NCBI GenBank assembly: GCA_023249165.1
Contig: JAHFDE010000027.1
Coordinates: 1 to 17,897, forward strand
DNA length: 17,897 bases
From: Candidatus Methylomirabilota bacterium
GTDB taxonomy: Bacteria; Methylomirabilota; Methylomirabilia; Methylomirabilales; CSP1-5
Direction of reading: 5' to 3'
Part shown: positions 7,645 to 14,792 of the stretch, piece by piece
Layout of the letters: every line of letters begins with the position of its first letter
Numbering within the stretch: position 1 is the first letter of the stretch
Translations under genes and position numbers: made by a program
Notes under the pieces: model-generated
Seen by the model: only the letters and a program-made list of their open reading frames with translations
Database searches by the model: none
What the model was told of the DNA's origin: nothing

Positions 7645-8652
7645 ATGGTCACCTTTCTCACGGGGGCCACGGGCTTTATCGGTGGCGCCATCCTCAATCG
7701 TCTCCTCCGGGAAGGGAAACGGGTCCTGACGCTGGTGCGCAGCGAGGAAGCCGCGTGTCAGCTCGCGGCCAAGGGGGCACATCCGGTCCTCGGAGATCTG
7801 CAGAGCCCTGTCACCTATACGGAGGCGTTACGGCAGTCCGATGTCGTGATCCACGCCGCCGGGATGAACGCCTTCTGTCTGGCCGACCCCCGGCCCCTCT
7901 ATGAGGTGAACGTGGATGGAACCCGGGCCCTCCTGCAGACGGCAGGGGAGGCAGGGGTCAAGCGTATCGTGTACACGAGCTCTGCCGTGACGATCGGTGA
8001 GCCGTACGGCCAGGTGGCGCACGAAGAGACACCGCATCGGGGCACCTTCCTGTCCCATTACGAGCGGTCGAAGTATGAGGCCGAGCAGGTCGCCCTGGCC
8101 CTCGCGCGCCAGGGACTCCCGGTTGTGGTCCTGAACCCCTCCTCCGTCCAGGGACCGGGTCGGCTCCACGGAACCGCGCGGATCTTTCTCGATTATCTCA
8201 ACGGGCGGTTGCCCCTCGTCTGCGGCGACTGGTTCAGCTTCGTCTATATTGATGACTGTGTCGAGGCACATCTCAACGCGGCACAGATGGGGCGGGTCGG
8301 GGAGCGGTATCTGCTGAGTGGCGCATCGGTGACGAGGCGTGAGCTGCTCGAGACCTTGGAAGAGGTGACCGGCGTCCACCGGCAACTCTGGCAGGTGGGT
8401 CCCAGGCTTGCCCTGATCCTCGGGACGGGGATGGAGTGGGGTGGCCGCCTCAGCGGACGCCGGCCCAGGTTCTGCGCCGAACTCATCCGCACCATTCTGC
8501 ACGGGAGCAGGTACGACAGCGCCAAGGCGGAACGGGAGCTCCAACTCTCCTTTACCCCGTTGCGAGCGATGGTGTTCCAGACCGTCGTGTGGTATGCGCG
8601 GGCCGGCCATGTGAAGCACTCGCTCCCGCGTCTCGCCTCAGAGGGAAAATAG
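7645..8652 (+). CDS. NAD-dependent epimerase/dehydratase, HpnA/DFR-like
   Basis: Extended short-chain dehydrogenase, 335 aa. The Rossmann motif TGATGFIG (6-13) gives G7-x-x-G10-x-x-G13. D51 lies after the third strand (LGDL). The catalytic pair is Y139 and K143 (HYERSK), preceded by the YTSSAVT serine strand. NPSSVQGPG, DYLNGRLP, FVYIDDCVEAHLNA and GERYLLSG follow the pattern of the dihydroflavonol-reductase/HpnA (hopanoid-associated sugar epimerase) subgroup. The substrate is unknown and no hopanoid genes are in view. ATG 7645 is preferred over ATG 7639 because GGGGA (7634-7638) is 6 nt upstream of it and would abut the earlier codon. The next gene starts 2 nt after the stop, so the two form an operon. 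Confidence 0.85.
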   Translation: MVTFLTGATGFIGGAILNRLLREGKRVLTLVRSEEAACQLAAKGAHPVLGDLQSPVTYTEALRQSDVVIHAAGMNAFCLADPRPLYEVNVDGTRALLQTAGEAGVKRIVYTSSAVTIGEPYGQVAHEETPHRGTFLSHYERSKYEAEQVALALARQGLPVVVLNPSSVQGPGRLHGTARIFLDYLNGRLPLVCGDWFSFVYIDDCVEAHLNAAQMGRVGERYLLSGASVTRRELLETLEEVTGVHRQLWQVGPRLALILGTGMEWGGRLSGRRPRFCAELIRTILHGSRYDSAKAERELQLSFTPLRAMVFQTVVWYARAGHVKHSLPRLASEGK

Positions 8653-8654
8653 GC

Positions 8655-9263
8655 ATGCCCGATCTTCAGGCTCTCACTCTCGTCTGTATCGCGTACCTGG
8701 TCGGCTCGATCCCGTTCGGGCTCTTGGTCTCGTGGGCGTTGGCGCGGGTGGACATCCGAAGGCACGGAAGCGGGAATATCGGAACGGCCAACGTCCTCCG
8801 GATCGTGGGCAAGTGGGCGGCGACCCTCACCCTGCTCGGGGATCTGCTGAAGGGGTTTCTCCCCGTTGTGGCCGCCCTCTCTCTGGGAGCATCAGAGCTC
8901 TGGGTGGCCGGCGTCGGGCTCGCAGCGGTGCTGGGCCACAACTGGTCGGTTTATCTCCGGTTCGCCGGCGGCAAGGGCGTGGCCACCAGCTTTGGAGCCC
9001 TCCTCGCCATGACGCCGCTTCCCGCCCTCTTGGGACTCCTCACCTGGACGGCGGTCGTCCTCATCTTCCGCTACACCTCTCTGGCGGCGTTGATCGCCAG
9101 CGTCTGCATCCCGCCCGTCATCCTCTTCTTCACCGGCGCCGGTCCGTATCTTGCCTTCTCCCTCCTGGCCGCCCTCCTCATCTTTGTCCGCCACCGGGAC
9201 AACATCAAGCGGCTCTGGGCAGGGACGGAGCATCGGGTGGGCCAGCGGGTGCGTGTAAGCTGA
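8655..9263 (+). CDS. plsY: Acyl-phosphate:glycerol-3-phosphate acyltransferase PlsY
   Basis: PlsY is an integral inner-membrane enzyme that transfers an acyl group from acyl-phosphate to glycerol-3-phosphate, the first step of phospholipid synthesis in most bacteria. The 202-aa protein has the family's conserved loops: GSGNIGTANVLR (about residues 37-48), GHNWSVYLRFAGGKGVATSFG (about 95-115) and RHRDNIKRLWAGTE near the C-terminus, on a background of hydrophobic membrane segments. Length is normal. The start ATG lies 2 nt after the epimerase stop, with GAGGGA about 8 nt upstream. It may be cotranscribed with the epimerase. Confidence 0.95.
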   Translation: MPDLQALTLVCIAYLVGSIPFGLLVSWALARVDIRRHGSGNIGTANVLRIVGKWAATLTLLGDLLKGFLPVVAALSLGASELWVAGVGLAAVLGHNWSVYLRFAGGKGVATSFGALLAMTPLPALLGLLTWTAVVLIFRYTSLAALIASVCIPPVILFFTGAGPYLAFSLLAALLIFVRHRDNIKRLWAGTEHRVGQRVRVS

Positions 9264-9279
9264 CCGCGCGATCATGCGT

Positions 9280-9295
9280 CGGCGGCCGCCCGCCG
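9280..9295. terminator. GC hairpin between convergent plsY and Nudix genes
   Basis: CGGCGG and CCGCCG form a perfect 6-bp stem with a CCGC loop, 17 nt past the plsY stop. No U tract follows in either direction, so it is at best a weak terminator or 3' stabiliser. Confidence 0.3.
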
Positions 9296-9350
9296 CGCTC
9301 GTTGGATAACAATTCAGAGGATCCGAAAGACCGGGAGGGCATATTCCGGG

Positions 9351-9899
9351 TCAAATGGCCCCCTGGTCGAGGAGGCGCTTGGTCCACAGGAGGCCGATGA
9401 GGCTTTGCGCGTCCACGATCCGGTTCGTCAGGGCCATCCGATAGGCTCGACGGAAGGAGAGGCGGACCGGCTCGACGAATTCACCGGCCGTGGGACCCGG
9501 GCGCTTCACCGCCGTCAGCCCCGTGGCGAGGAAGATGTGGATACATCCGGTGGAAAATCCGGTGGCGTGGTAGGCCACGCAGAGCTTCTTGAGGCGCTTC
9601 GGGCGCATGCCGGTCTCCTCGGCGCATTCACGCCGGGCCGTCCGCACGGGGGATTCTCCCGGGTCGATGACCCCGGCCGGCAGTTCGTACAGGACCCGCC
9701 CGAGCGCAGGCCGGTACTGCCGCACCAGATAGATGTTTCCGGCGTCATCGAGGGGGACCACGGCTACCGCATCGGGCGGCCGGACGATATCGCGGGTGGC
9801 GGTCGTCCCGTCAGGCAGACGGACGACATACAGGTGCGTCGTGAGGTAGTTGCCCGCATAGACCACCCGTCGCTCGAGGACCTTTTCTTGAAGTCGCAT
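9351..9899 (-). CDS. Nudix hydrolase, ADP-ribose pyrophosphatase-like
   Basis: 182-aa protein of the ADP-ribose/nucleoside-diphosphate-sugar pyrophosphatase branch. The Nudix box spans residues 76-98: G76, x5, E82, x7, R90-E91, then E94-E95-x-G97, all catalytic metal-binding positions intact. Upstream, AVAVVPLDDAGNIYLVRQYRP and YELPAGVID are typical of NudF-type enzymes, which cut ADP-ribose to AMP and ribose-5-phosphate. The exact substrate is not resolvable. ATG at 9899 is preceded by GGGAGG with a 5-nt spacer. It is convergent with plsY and divergent from the secreted-protein gene at 10029. Confidence 0.92.
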   Translation of the reverse strand: MRLQEKVLERRVVYAGNYLTTHLYVVRLPDGTTATRDIVRPPDAVAVVPLDDAGNIYLVRQYRPALGRVLYELPAGVIDPGESPVRTARRECAEETGMRPKRLKKLCVAYHATGFSTGCIHIFLATGLTAVKRPGPTAGEFVEPVRLSFRRAYRMALTNRIVDAQSLIGLLWTKRLLDQGAI

Positions 9900-10028
9900 T
9901 GTGGCCTCCCGTGGTTGTGAGGATCATCCGATTGTACCCGAGCGGCGCTACTCACGCTATCCAGATCGTGGGTTCACCGAGGATGAATGAGCGGCAAGGA
10001 TGGAGGTGAACGGCAAGGAGGTTCATGC

Positions 10029-10526
10029 ATGCGACACCCATACTGGAAGGTCTTGGGACTGATCGTGTTCGTCGCGCTGTTGAGCCTGCGGTGCGCGGGG
10101 CCGACGAGCCTCCCTCCCCTCGAGAGGCTCCCTGAGGTCGAAGTGGAAGGGGCGAGCCCGCTAATCGTGAAGGTGACCAACATGGAGAGGCGTCCATTGC
10201 GCACCGACGAACTGCCGCCCCCGAGCAGGGCGGGCTTCTCTTGGGAGTACCGGGTCAGGATCGCCAATCCGATCGATATCGGATTTCGTCTGGACCGCCT
10301 GCGGCTCACGGTCCAGAACCTGTGGGGAAAGAGCTGGCCCGGAGATCAACCCCTGAATCTCAGGGTGAAGGAGGGGGGCCAGGAGGAGGTGGTGGTTCAG
10401 GCGCGATTGGCCTCTTCCAGTCCGGAGGATACGCCGAACCTTACGGGGATCGAGACCTTGACGTTCCTCGGGCAGCGTGACGATGGGCAACCGATCAGTT
10501 TCACCGTCCGCGTCCCGCTCAACTAA
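10029..10526 (+). CDS. Small secreted or lipoprotein-like protein of unknown function
   Basis: The 165-aa product is not recognised. Residues 1-22 are a signal sequence: a basic start (MRHPYWK), a hydrophobic core (VLGLIVFVALLSL) and then R21-C22. C22 would be a lipidation site, but Arg at -1 departs from the usual lipobox, so it may instead be a cleaved or anchored peptide. The mature part is beta-rich, with a two-block pattern (EYRVRIANPIDIGFRLDRLRLTVQNLWG, then QPISFTVRVPLN) suggesting an LEA/WHy- or Ig-like sandwich; this is a guess from pattern. ATG 10029 is chosen because AAGGAGG (10015-10021) lies 7 nt upstream; the in-frame ATG at 9987 lacks such a site. Confidence 0.75.
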   Translation: MRHPYWKVLGLIVFVALLSLRCAGPTSLPPLERLPEVEVEGASPLIVKVTNMERRPLRTDELPPPSRAGFSWEYRVRIANPIDIGFRLDRLRLTVQNLWGKSWPGDQPLNLRVKEGGQEEVVVQARLASSSPEDTPNLTGIETLTFLGQRDDGQPISFTVRVPLN

Positions 10527-10533
10527 AACCAGA

Positions 10534-10662
10534 TGTCAGCAGTCCGCAGTCAGCTGTCAGCATGATTGGCGCCCTAGGATCGGCCATGAAATCCGGAGAA
10601 ATATGGTAGGCGACCCTAATCCGTTCTTCTTGCTGACTGCTGATAGCCGATTGCTGACTGCC
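10534..10662. repeat. Inverted cluster of GTCAGCA-type heptamers between convergent genes
   Basis: The left arm 10534-10562 carries repeated GTCAGC/AGTC units and the right arm 10631-10662 carries TGCTGACTGC units in reverse complement. Together they form an imperfect stem of about 28 bp around a 68-nt loop. The right arm abuts the stop codon of the leftward reductase gene. It may act as a bidirectional terminator or be a small dispersed repeat. Confidence 0.6.
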
Positions 10663-11559
10663 TTATTTCGAGAGGCGCGCCTGGACCCCGGCAAGATCCT
10701 CGATGAGGGTGATGACGGCCGAGTGGTCCAGGCCTCCCCGACCCTTGGACCTCAGGGCCGCGAAGAGTTCCTGGACGATGGCGGTGGTGGGGAGGGGAAC
10801 CTGCAGCGCCCGGGCCGCCTCCATGATGAGGCCGAGATCCTTGTAATGGAGATCGATCTTGAATCCCGGCTGGAAATTCCCCTTGATGATCTGGGGACCC
10901 TTCATCTCCAGGCATCGGCTGCCCGCCATGCCGCCCCCTAAGGCCTGGATGAGACGTTCGGGGTCGAGCCCCGCCTTGGCCGCAAGCGTTAGGGCCTCAC
11001 CGATGGCCGTCAGGTTGATCGCGACGATCACCTGATTGGCCAGCTTCGTGAATCCCCCGGCTCCCGCAGATCCCATGTACGTGATCGTCTTGCCCATGGC
11101 CTGCAAGACGGGACGGACCGCCTCAAAAACCTCCTGATCCCCACCGACCATGATCGAAAGGATCCCCTCGATGGCCCCCTTCTCCCCCCCGCTGACCGGA
11201 GCATCCAGGGCCTTGACCCCCTTTTTTTTCGCCTCCTGGTAGATCTTCTGCGAGACCAGGGGGGAGATCGTGCTCATATCGATCAGGATCGTGCCCGACG
11301 TGGCACCCTCAAGAATGCCATTCGGCCCGAGAACAACCGCCTCGACATCGGGCGAGTTCGGCAGCATCGTGATGATCACCTGGGAAGCGGCCGCCACGTC
11401 CTTGGGCGAGGAACCCAGAGCCGCTCCCGCGCGTTTCATCTCCTCCATCGCGGGGCGCGAGCGGTTGTAGACGGTGAGACCGTGCCCCGCCTTCAGGAGA
11501 TTCCGCACCATGGGCTTTCCCATGATGCCGAGTCCTATGAAGCCAATCTTCTTCGCCAT
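10663..11559 (-). CDS. garR: 2-hydroxy-3-oxopropionate (tartronate semialdehyde) reductase
   Basis: Member of the beta-hydroxyacid dehydrogenase family, 298 aa. It reduces tartronate semialdehyde to D-glycerate with NAD(P)H. Seen: the N-terminal dinucleotide motif GFIGLGIMGKPM (6-17), the substrate motif DAPVSGGEKGA (119-129, S123) and the catalytic lysine K172 in GFTKLANQ with N175. The overall pattern (VIITMLPNSP, GTILIDMSTISP, FKIDLHYKDLGL) matches GarR more closely than 3-hydroxyisobutyrate dehydrogenase, though the latter cannot be excluded. ATG 11559 is preceded by a GGGGGG tract with 8-nt spacing. It lies 111 nt downstream of the GyaR-like gene on the same strand; both products make D-glycerate. 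Confidence 0.88.
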   Translation of the reverse strand: MAKKIGFIGLGIMGKPMVRNLLKAGHGLTVYNRSRPAMEEMKRAGAALGSSPKDVAAASQVIITMLPNSPDVEAVVLGPNGILEGATSGTILIDMSTISPLVSQKIYQEAKKKGVKALDAPVSGGEKGAIEGILSIMVGGDQEVFEAVRPVLQAMGKTITYMGSAGAGGFTKLANQVIVAINLTAIGEALTLAAKAGLDPERLIQALGGGMAGSRCLEMKGPQIIKGNFQPGFKIDLHYKDLGLIMEAARALQVPLPTTAIVQELFAALRSKGRGGLDHSAVITLIEDLAGVQARLSK

Positions 11560-11573
11560 GACTGTTGCCCCCC

Positions 11574-11672
11574 GTTCATGGTTGAGGGTTCAGGGTTCGT
11601 GGTCTGCGTCGGAGAGGAGAGTTCGGAATCACGAAGCTTGAACCATGAACGATGAACCCTGAACTCTGAACT
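11574..11672. repeat. Inverted TGAACC/GGTTCA repeat cluster between garR and gyaR
   Basis: The left arm 11574-11598 has GTTCATGGTT, then GGGTTCAGGGTTC. The right arm 11640-11670 has GAACCATGAAC, then GAACCCTGAACTCTGAA. The arms are largely reverse complementary around a 41-nt loop. The cluster sits between two same-strand genes and could attenuate or process the operon transcript. Confidence 0.6.
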
Positions 11673-12648
11673 AGCGAAGTGTGAGGACCTCGGGATTGAC
11701 CAGATTGGGCGGTCGATGGCCGCTGACGGCGGCCACACAGTTCTCCGCGGCCATACAGGCCATTCGTGCCCGGGTCTCCATAGAGGCGCTGGCGATGTGA
11801 GGGGCCAGGACCACGTTCTGCAGGCGGAGGAGTCCCCGCAGGACCTTGGGTTCCCGCTCAAAAACATCGAGGCCCGCGGCGGCGATAGTCTTCTTTTTCA
11901 GGGCGTGGAGCAGGGCCTTTTCCTCCACGATCGGGCCCCGGGCCACGTTGATGAGGATGGCCGTCTCTTTCATTGCCTTCAGCTCTTTCGGGCCGATGTA
12001 GTGCCGCGTCTCGGGCGTCAGGGGGAGCACCAGCACGAGGAAGTCCGATTCCTTGAGGAGGGTCATCTTGTCCATGTAGGTCGCGTTCAGCTCCCGTTCC
12101 TTGGCCTCGTTCCGGTAGCGCTGGGTGTACCGGATCCGCATGTTGAACCCCCGGGCCCGCCGCGCCACCGCCGACCCGATCCGCCCGAGGCCGCAAATGC
12201 CCAACGTCTTGCCGTACAGGTCCCGCCCGAGAAACCCCGTGAGCATCCATTCTTTCCACTTCCCGGCCCGGACGAACCGGTCGGCTTCCACCACCCGCCG
12301 GGCCGTGGCCAAAAGGAGGGCCCAGGCAAATTCGGCGGTGGTCTCGGTGAGGACACCCGGGGTGTTGGTGACCATGATGCCGTGTCGCGTCGCCGCCTGC
12401 ACGTCGATGTTATCGAGCCCGGCGGCCACGTTGCTGACGACCTTCAGATGGGGGCTTTTGCGGAGCACCTCGGCGTCGATGGTGTCGGTCAGAAGGCAGA
12501 TCATCCCTGCCTTCCCCTTCAGGCGCCGGATGAGCTGCTTCTTCGCGTATCGGACGTCGCGCCGGTTCAGGTCCACGTTGCACTGTGTGAGGGCGATATC
12601 GAGAGCGGGCTGCGGCAGCATCCGGGTGATGAGCACCTTCGGCTTCAC
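11671..12648 (-). CDS. D-2-hydroxyacid dehydrogenase, glyoxylate/hydroxypyruvate reductase-like
   Basis: 325-aa NAD(P)-dependent enzyme of the D-isomer 2-hydroxyacid dehydrogenase family, likely reducing glyoxylate or hydroxypyruvate (GyaR-like) to glycolate or D-glycerate. Seen: substrate segment SNVAAGLDNID (72-82), nucleotide motif GICGLGRIGSAVA (150-162), catalytic R237 in NVARGPIVEE, E266 in DVFEREP and H284 in APHIASAS. The coenzyme preference is not clear. The GTG start at 12648 has a purine-rich AAAAGGGGGG tract 6 nt upstream. First gene of a leftward pair with garR. Related phosphoglycerate or lactate dehydrogenases are alternatives, but the length and loop wording favour GyaR. Confidence 0.85.
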   Translation of the reverse strand: MKPKVLITRMLPQPALDIALTQCNVDLNRRDVRYAKKQLIRRLKGKAGMICLLTDTIDAEVLRKSPHLKVVSNVAAGLDNIDVQAATRHGIMVTNTPGVLTETTAEFAWALLLATARRVVEADRFVRAGKWKEWMLTGFLGRDLYGKTLGICGLGRIGSAVARRARGFNMRIRYTQRYRNEAKERELNATYMDKMTLLKESDFLVLVLPLTPETRHYIGPKELKAMKETAILINVARGPIVEEKALLHALKKKTIAAAGLDVFEREPKVLRGLLRLQNVVLAPHIASASMETRARMACMAAENCVAAVSGHRPPNLVNPEVLTLR

Positions 12649-12701
12649 GGGGAGCCCCCCTTTTCGGATGGTGAAAACGGGGCCTGATTCCGGGCGCCCA
12701 C

Positions 12702-12730
12702 ACTGTAAAAGCTGGTCCTGCGCTTGTCAA
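12702..12730 (-). promoter_or_regulatory. Promoter of the D-glycerate dehydrogenase pair
   Basis: On the minus strand a perfect TTGACA (complement of 12725-12730), a 17-nt spacer and TACAGT (complement of 12702-12707, 4 of 6) give a good sigma70-type promoter. The leader to GTG 12648 would be about 47 nt. Confidence 0.55.
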
Positions 12731-12762
12731 GGCATTTGGGCCGGGCACGGGCGCCTTCGCCG

Positions 12763-12791
12763 TTGACAGGCCTCACGCCGGGTGGTAGAAA
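12763..12791 (+). promoter_or_regulatory. Promoter of the FlK-like thioesterase gene
   Basis: A perfect TTGACA (12763-12768), a 17-nt spacer and TAGAAA (12786-12791, 4 of 6 to TATAAT) lie about 47 nt upstream of the ATG at 12838. Its -35 is 32 nt from the divergent -35 at 12725-12730, so the two promoters are back to back. Confidence 0.55.
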
Positions 12792-12837
12792 CGGGCGCGT
12801 GGCGCGGAGCTTTCATGGGGATGACAGGAGGGGAAAC

Positions 12838-13230
12838 ATGGCACCGAAGGTCGGGTCAAGCTACACCATCAAGCGGCGGGTGGAGCCGGAACACTCGGCG
12901 GACAGGCATGGAAATCCCGGGATCGATGTCTTTACCACCCCCCTGCTCTGCGAATGGAGCGAGGAGGCGGCGGTTCTCGCGGTCCAGGATCAACTGGATC
13001 CAGGGATGATCACCCTCGGGACACGCATCGACCTGAAACATCTCGTGGCGACTCCGATCGGGATGATGGTCCGGGTGACGGCCACCTTGAAGGAGATCGA
13101 TGGGCGGAAGCTGAGCTTCGCCGTCGAGGCCTACGACGAAAGGGAAAAGATCAGCGAGTGCGCCCACGAGCGCTTCATCGTCACGAAGAGCCGCTTCCTG
13201 GAGAAGGTCGCCGAAAAGGCGAAGGGGTAG
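12838..13230 (+). CDS. FlK-like hot-dog fold acyl-CoA thioesterase
   Basis: 130-aa single hot-dog domain resembling the fluoroacetyl-CoA thioesterase FlK family. T34, E42 and H68 fall exactly eight residues before the FlK catalytic triad T42, E50 and H76. The context motifs DVFTTPLLCEWSEEAA and TLGTRIDLKHLVATPIG fit, as does the GRKLSFAVEAYDE...CAHERFIV ending. The natural substrate is probably a small acyl-CoA; nothing here indicates fluoroacetate. ATG 12838 has AGGAGG with a 6-nt spacer and a good promoter upstream. It may be followed by rtcA on the same transcript (74-nt gap), without an obvious functional link. Confidence 0.85.
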   Translation: MAPKVGSSYTIKRRVEPEHSADRHGNPGIDVFTTPLLCEWSEEAAVLAVQDQLDPGMITLGTRIDLKHLVATPIGMMVRVTATLKEIDGRKLSFAVEAYDEREKISECAHERFIVTKSRFLEKVAEKAKG

Positions 13231-13304
13231 GGCAGGACGGCGTGGCCCCTGCGGATGCCGGGCGGCAAGCCGGGGCGTGAGGGCGGATTCTCGATCGCGC
13301 GACG

Positions 13305-14336
13305 ATGCTGACGATCGACGGATCTTACGGGGAAGGGGGAGGGCAGATCCTCCGAACTGCCCTGGCCCTGAGTGCCGTGCTGGACCGGCCGGTGCTGATC
13401 GATAAGATCCGCGCTGGACGGAGAAACCCGGGACTTCAGGCCCAGCACCTGGCTGGCGTCAAGGCATTGGCCGAGATCACCAGGGCTGAGGTCGAGGGGG
13501 CGACGACCGGGTCGATCTCGCTCCGATTCGTCCCCACGCAGATTGCTCACGGAGCCTATCGGTGGGATGTGGGCACCGCCGGCGCCATCTCCCTCGTGCT
13601 GCAGGCGATCCTGGTCCCGCTGGCCTTCGCGTCCGCTGCTTCGCATATTGCCATCACCGGCGGGACACACGTCCCGTGGAGCCCTCCATTTCCCTACGTC
13701 GAACAGATCCTCCTTCCGACGCTTCAAGGCATGGGCCTTCGGGTGTCGCTCAGACTCGAACGGTGGGGGTTCTACCCGAAGGGGGGAGGGATGGTCGAGG
13801 GAACGATCGAGGCCTCGAATCTTCAGCCACTGACTCTCACCCGCCGAGGATCGCTCACGGAGGTTGTGGGCCTCTCGGCGGTGGCCGGGCTTCCGATAGG
13901 CATTGTGGAGCGGCAGCGAGAGCGTGCCCTCGCGCGTCTCAACTCACTCGGGGTCCCTTGTCGGATTGAAACCAGCTCGGTGCAGGCGCAGAGTCGGGGG
14001 ACGGTCCTCTTTCTGCTGATCAAGTGTGAGGGGGGACGGGCTGGATTCAGCAGTCTGGGCGAAAGGGGAAAACCGGCGGAACGCGTGTCGGATGAGGCCT
14101 GCGATCAGCTTCTTGCGCATCTGGAGCGGGAGGGGGTCGCTGATCCGTACCTAGCGGATCAGCTCCTGTTGCCGATGGCCCTCGCCCCCGGCTCATCCTC
14201 GATGACGACGACGCGAGTGACCGAACACCTGCTGACGAACCGGTGGGTGGTAGAGCAGTTTCTTCCGGGACGCGTGAGGGTCGAAGGGGGCGTGGGGGAG
14301 CCGGGTCGCGTAACGGTCGAGGGCGCCGGCCGATGA
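13305..14336 (+). CDS. rtcA: RNA 3'-terminal phosphate cyclase
   Basis: RtcA converts RNA 3'-phosphate ends to 2',3'-cyclic phosphates using ATP through a covalent His-AMP. The 343-aa protein has the family's opening DGSYGEGGGQILRTALALS (5-23), AGRRNPGLQAQH (37-48), WDVGTAGAISLVLQ (87-100), FYPKGGGMVEG and the C-terminal TEHLLTNRWVVEQF motif with H308, matching the adenylated H309 of E. coli RtcA. Length is normal. ATG 13305 has only a distant GAGGG, so its ribosome site is weak. No rtcB or rtcR is in the window; the neighbour upstream is the FlK-like gene. Confidence 0.95.
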   Translation: MLTIDGSYGEGGGQILRTALALSAVLDRPVLIDKIRAGRRNPGLQAQHLAGVKALAEITRAEVEGATTGSISLRFVPTQIAHGAYRWDVGTAGAISLVLQAILVPLAFASAASHIAITGGTHVPWSPPFPYVEQILLPTLQGMGLRVSLRLERWGFYPKGGGMVEGTIEASNLQPLTLTRRGSLTEVVGLSAVAGLPIGIVERQRERALARLNSLGVPCRIETSSVQAQSRGTVLFLLIKCEGGRAGFSSLGERGKPAERVSDEACDQLLAHLEREGVADPYLADQLLLPMALAPGSSSMTTTRVTEHLLTNRWVVEQFLPGRVRVEGGVGEPGRVTVEGAGR

Positions 14337-14352
14337 CAGCTCGACTGGGCGG

Positions 14353-14385
14353 TTCGACATTGCTCACCGTCCTGAGCTGGTCGAA
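14353..14385. repeat. Palindromic element TTCGAC...GCTCA/TGAGC...GTCGAA
   Basis: TTCGAC (14353-14358) pairs with GTCGAA (14380-14385) and GCTCA (14362-14366) with TGAGC (14373-14377), around a CCGTCC loop. The wording CCTGAGC-TGGTCGAAGGA resembles a short palindromic repeat I recall from intergenic regions of many bacteria. It lies 17 nt past the rtcA stop and may serve as a terminator. Confidence 0.55.
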
Positions 14386-14532
14386 GGACTCGCCGAAGTC
14401 CGATGACAAAGGGATCGGCGGAAAATTCCGCGGCGTGCTGATTCTGTTGCAACAGCGCCCTCGGCCCCCTCGCTCCAGGGCTCTCGCGGCGACCCTCTTC
14501 GGCGGCTTACGGCCCGGGTCCCACCGTGTTCA

Positions 14533-14563
14533 CGATCCGTGCAACGAAGGCGCGCACGGATCG
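14533..14563. repeat. Perfect 10-bp inverted repeat with 11-nt loop
   Basis: CGATCCGTGC (14533-14542) and GCACGGATCG (14554-14563) are exact reverse complements. This is the strongest hairpin in the gap before the rhodanese gene. Its function is unknown: a structured leader, a small-RNA stem or a protein-binding site are all possible. Confidence 0.5.
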
Positions 14564-14792
14564 CGCCTCGGTTTCCCAGGCCGTCGCCAGCCGAGGGACC
14601 CCGCCGCTTCCGCCAATGTCGCTCGGGGCCTGCAGGCGCAGTTGCCGTGCCGGCACCCCGGCCGACGCAAGCCAGATGTCGCCTGCCTCGGAAGGAACCC
14701 CCTCCTCGCTCTTGGCGACATCGGACCTCGGACCTCGGACCCTGAACTGTGAACCGTCAACCGTGAACTCGCTGTGCGGGAGGAGGTGAAGG

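Larger units (their letters stand above)
14337..14792. other. Gene-free region rich in inverted repeats
   Basis: No convincing gene is seen. A minus-strand frame (14507-14815) has protein-like composition (GDIWLASAGVPARQLRLQ) but overlaps the rhodanese start and crosses the repeats, so it is not called. The region holds three inverted repeats (14353-14385, 14418-14431, 14533-14563) and, at 14728-14767, a run of tandem GGACCTC/TGAACCG-like units before the rhodanese ribosome site. Confidence 0.6.

Noticed and set aside
9304..9320. GGATAACAATT followed by GGATCC, resembling lac operator and cloning-vector sequence
   Set aside because: Only 11 bases match one operator half and there is no other vector sequence; most likely chance.
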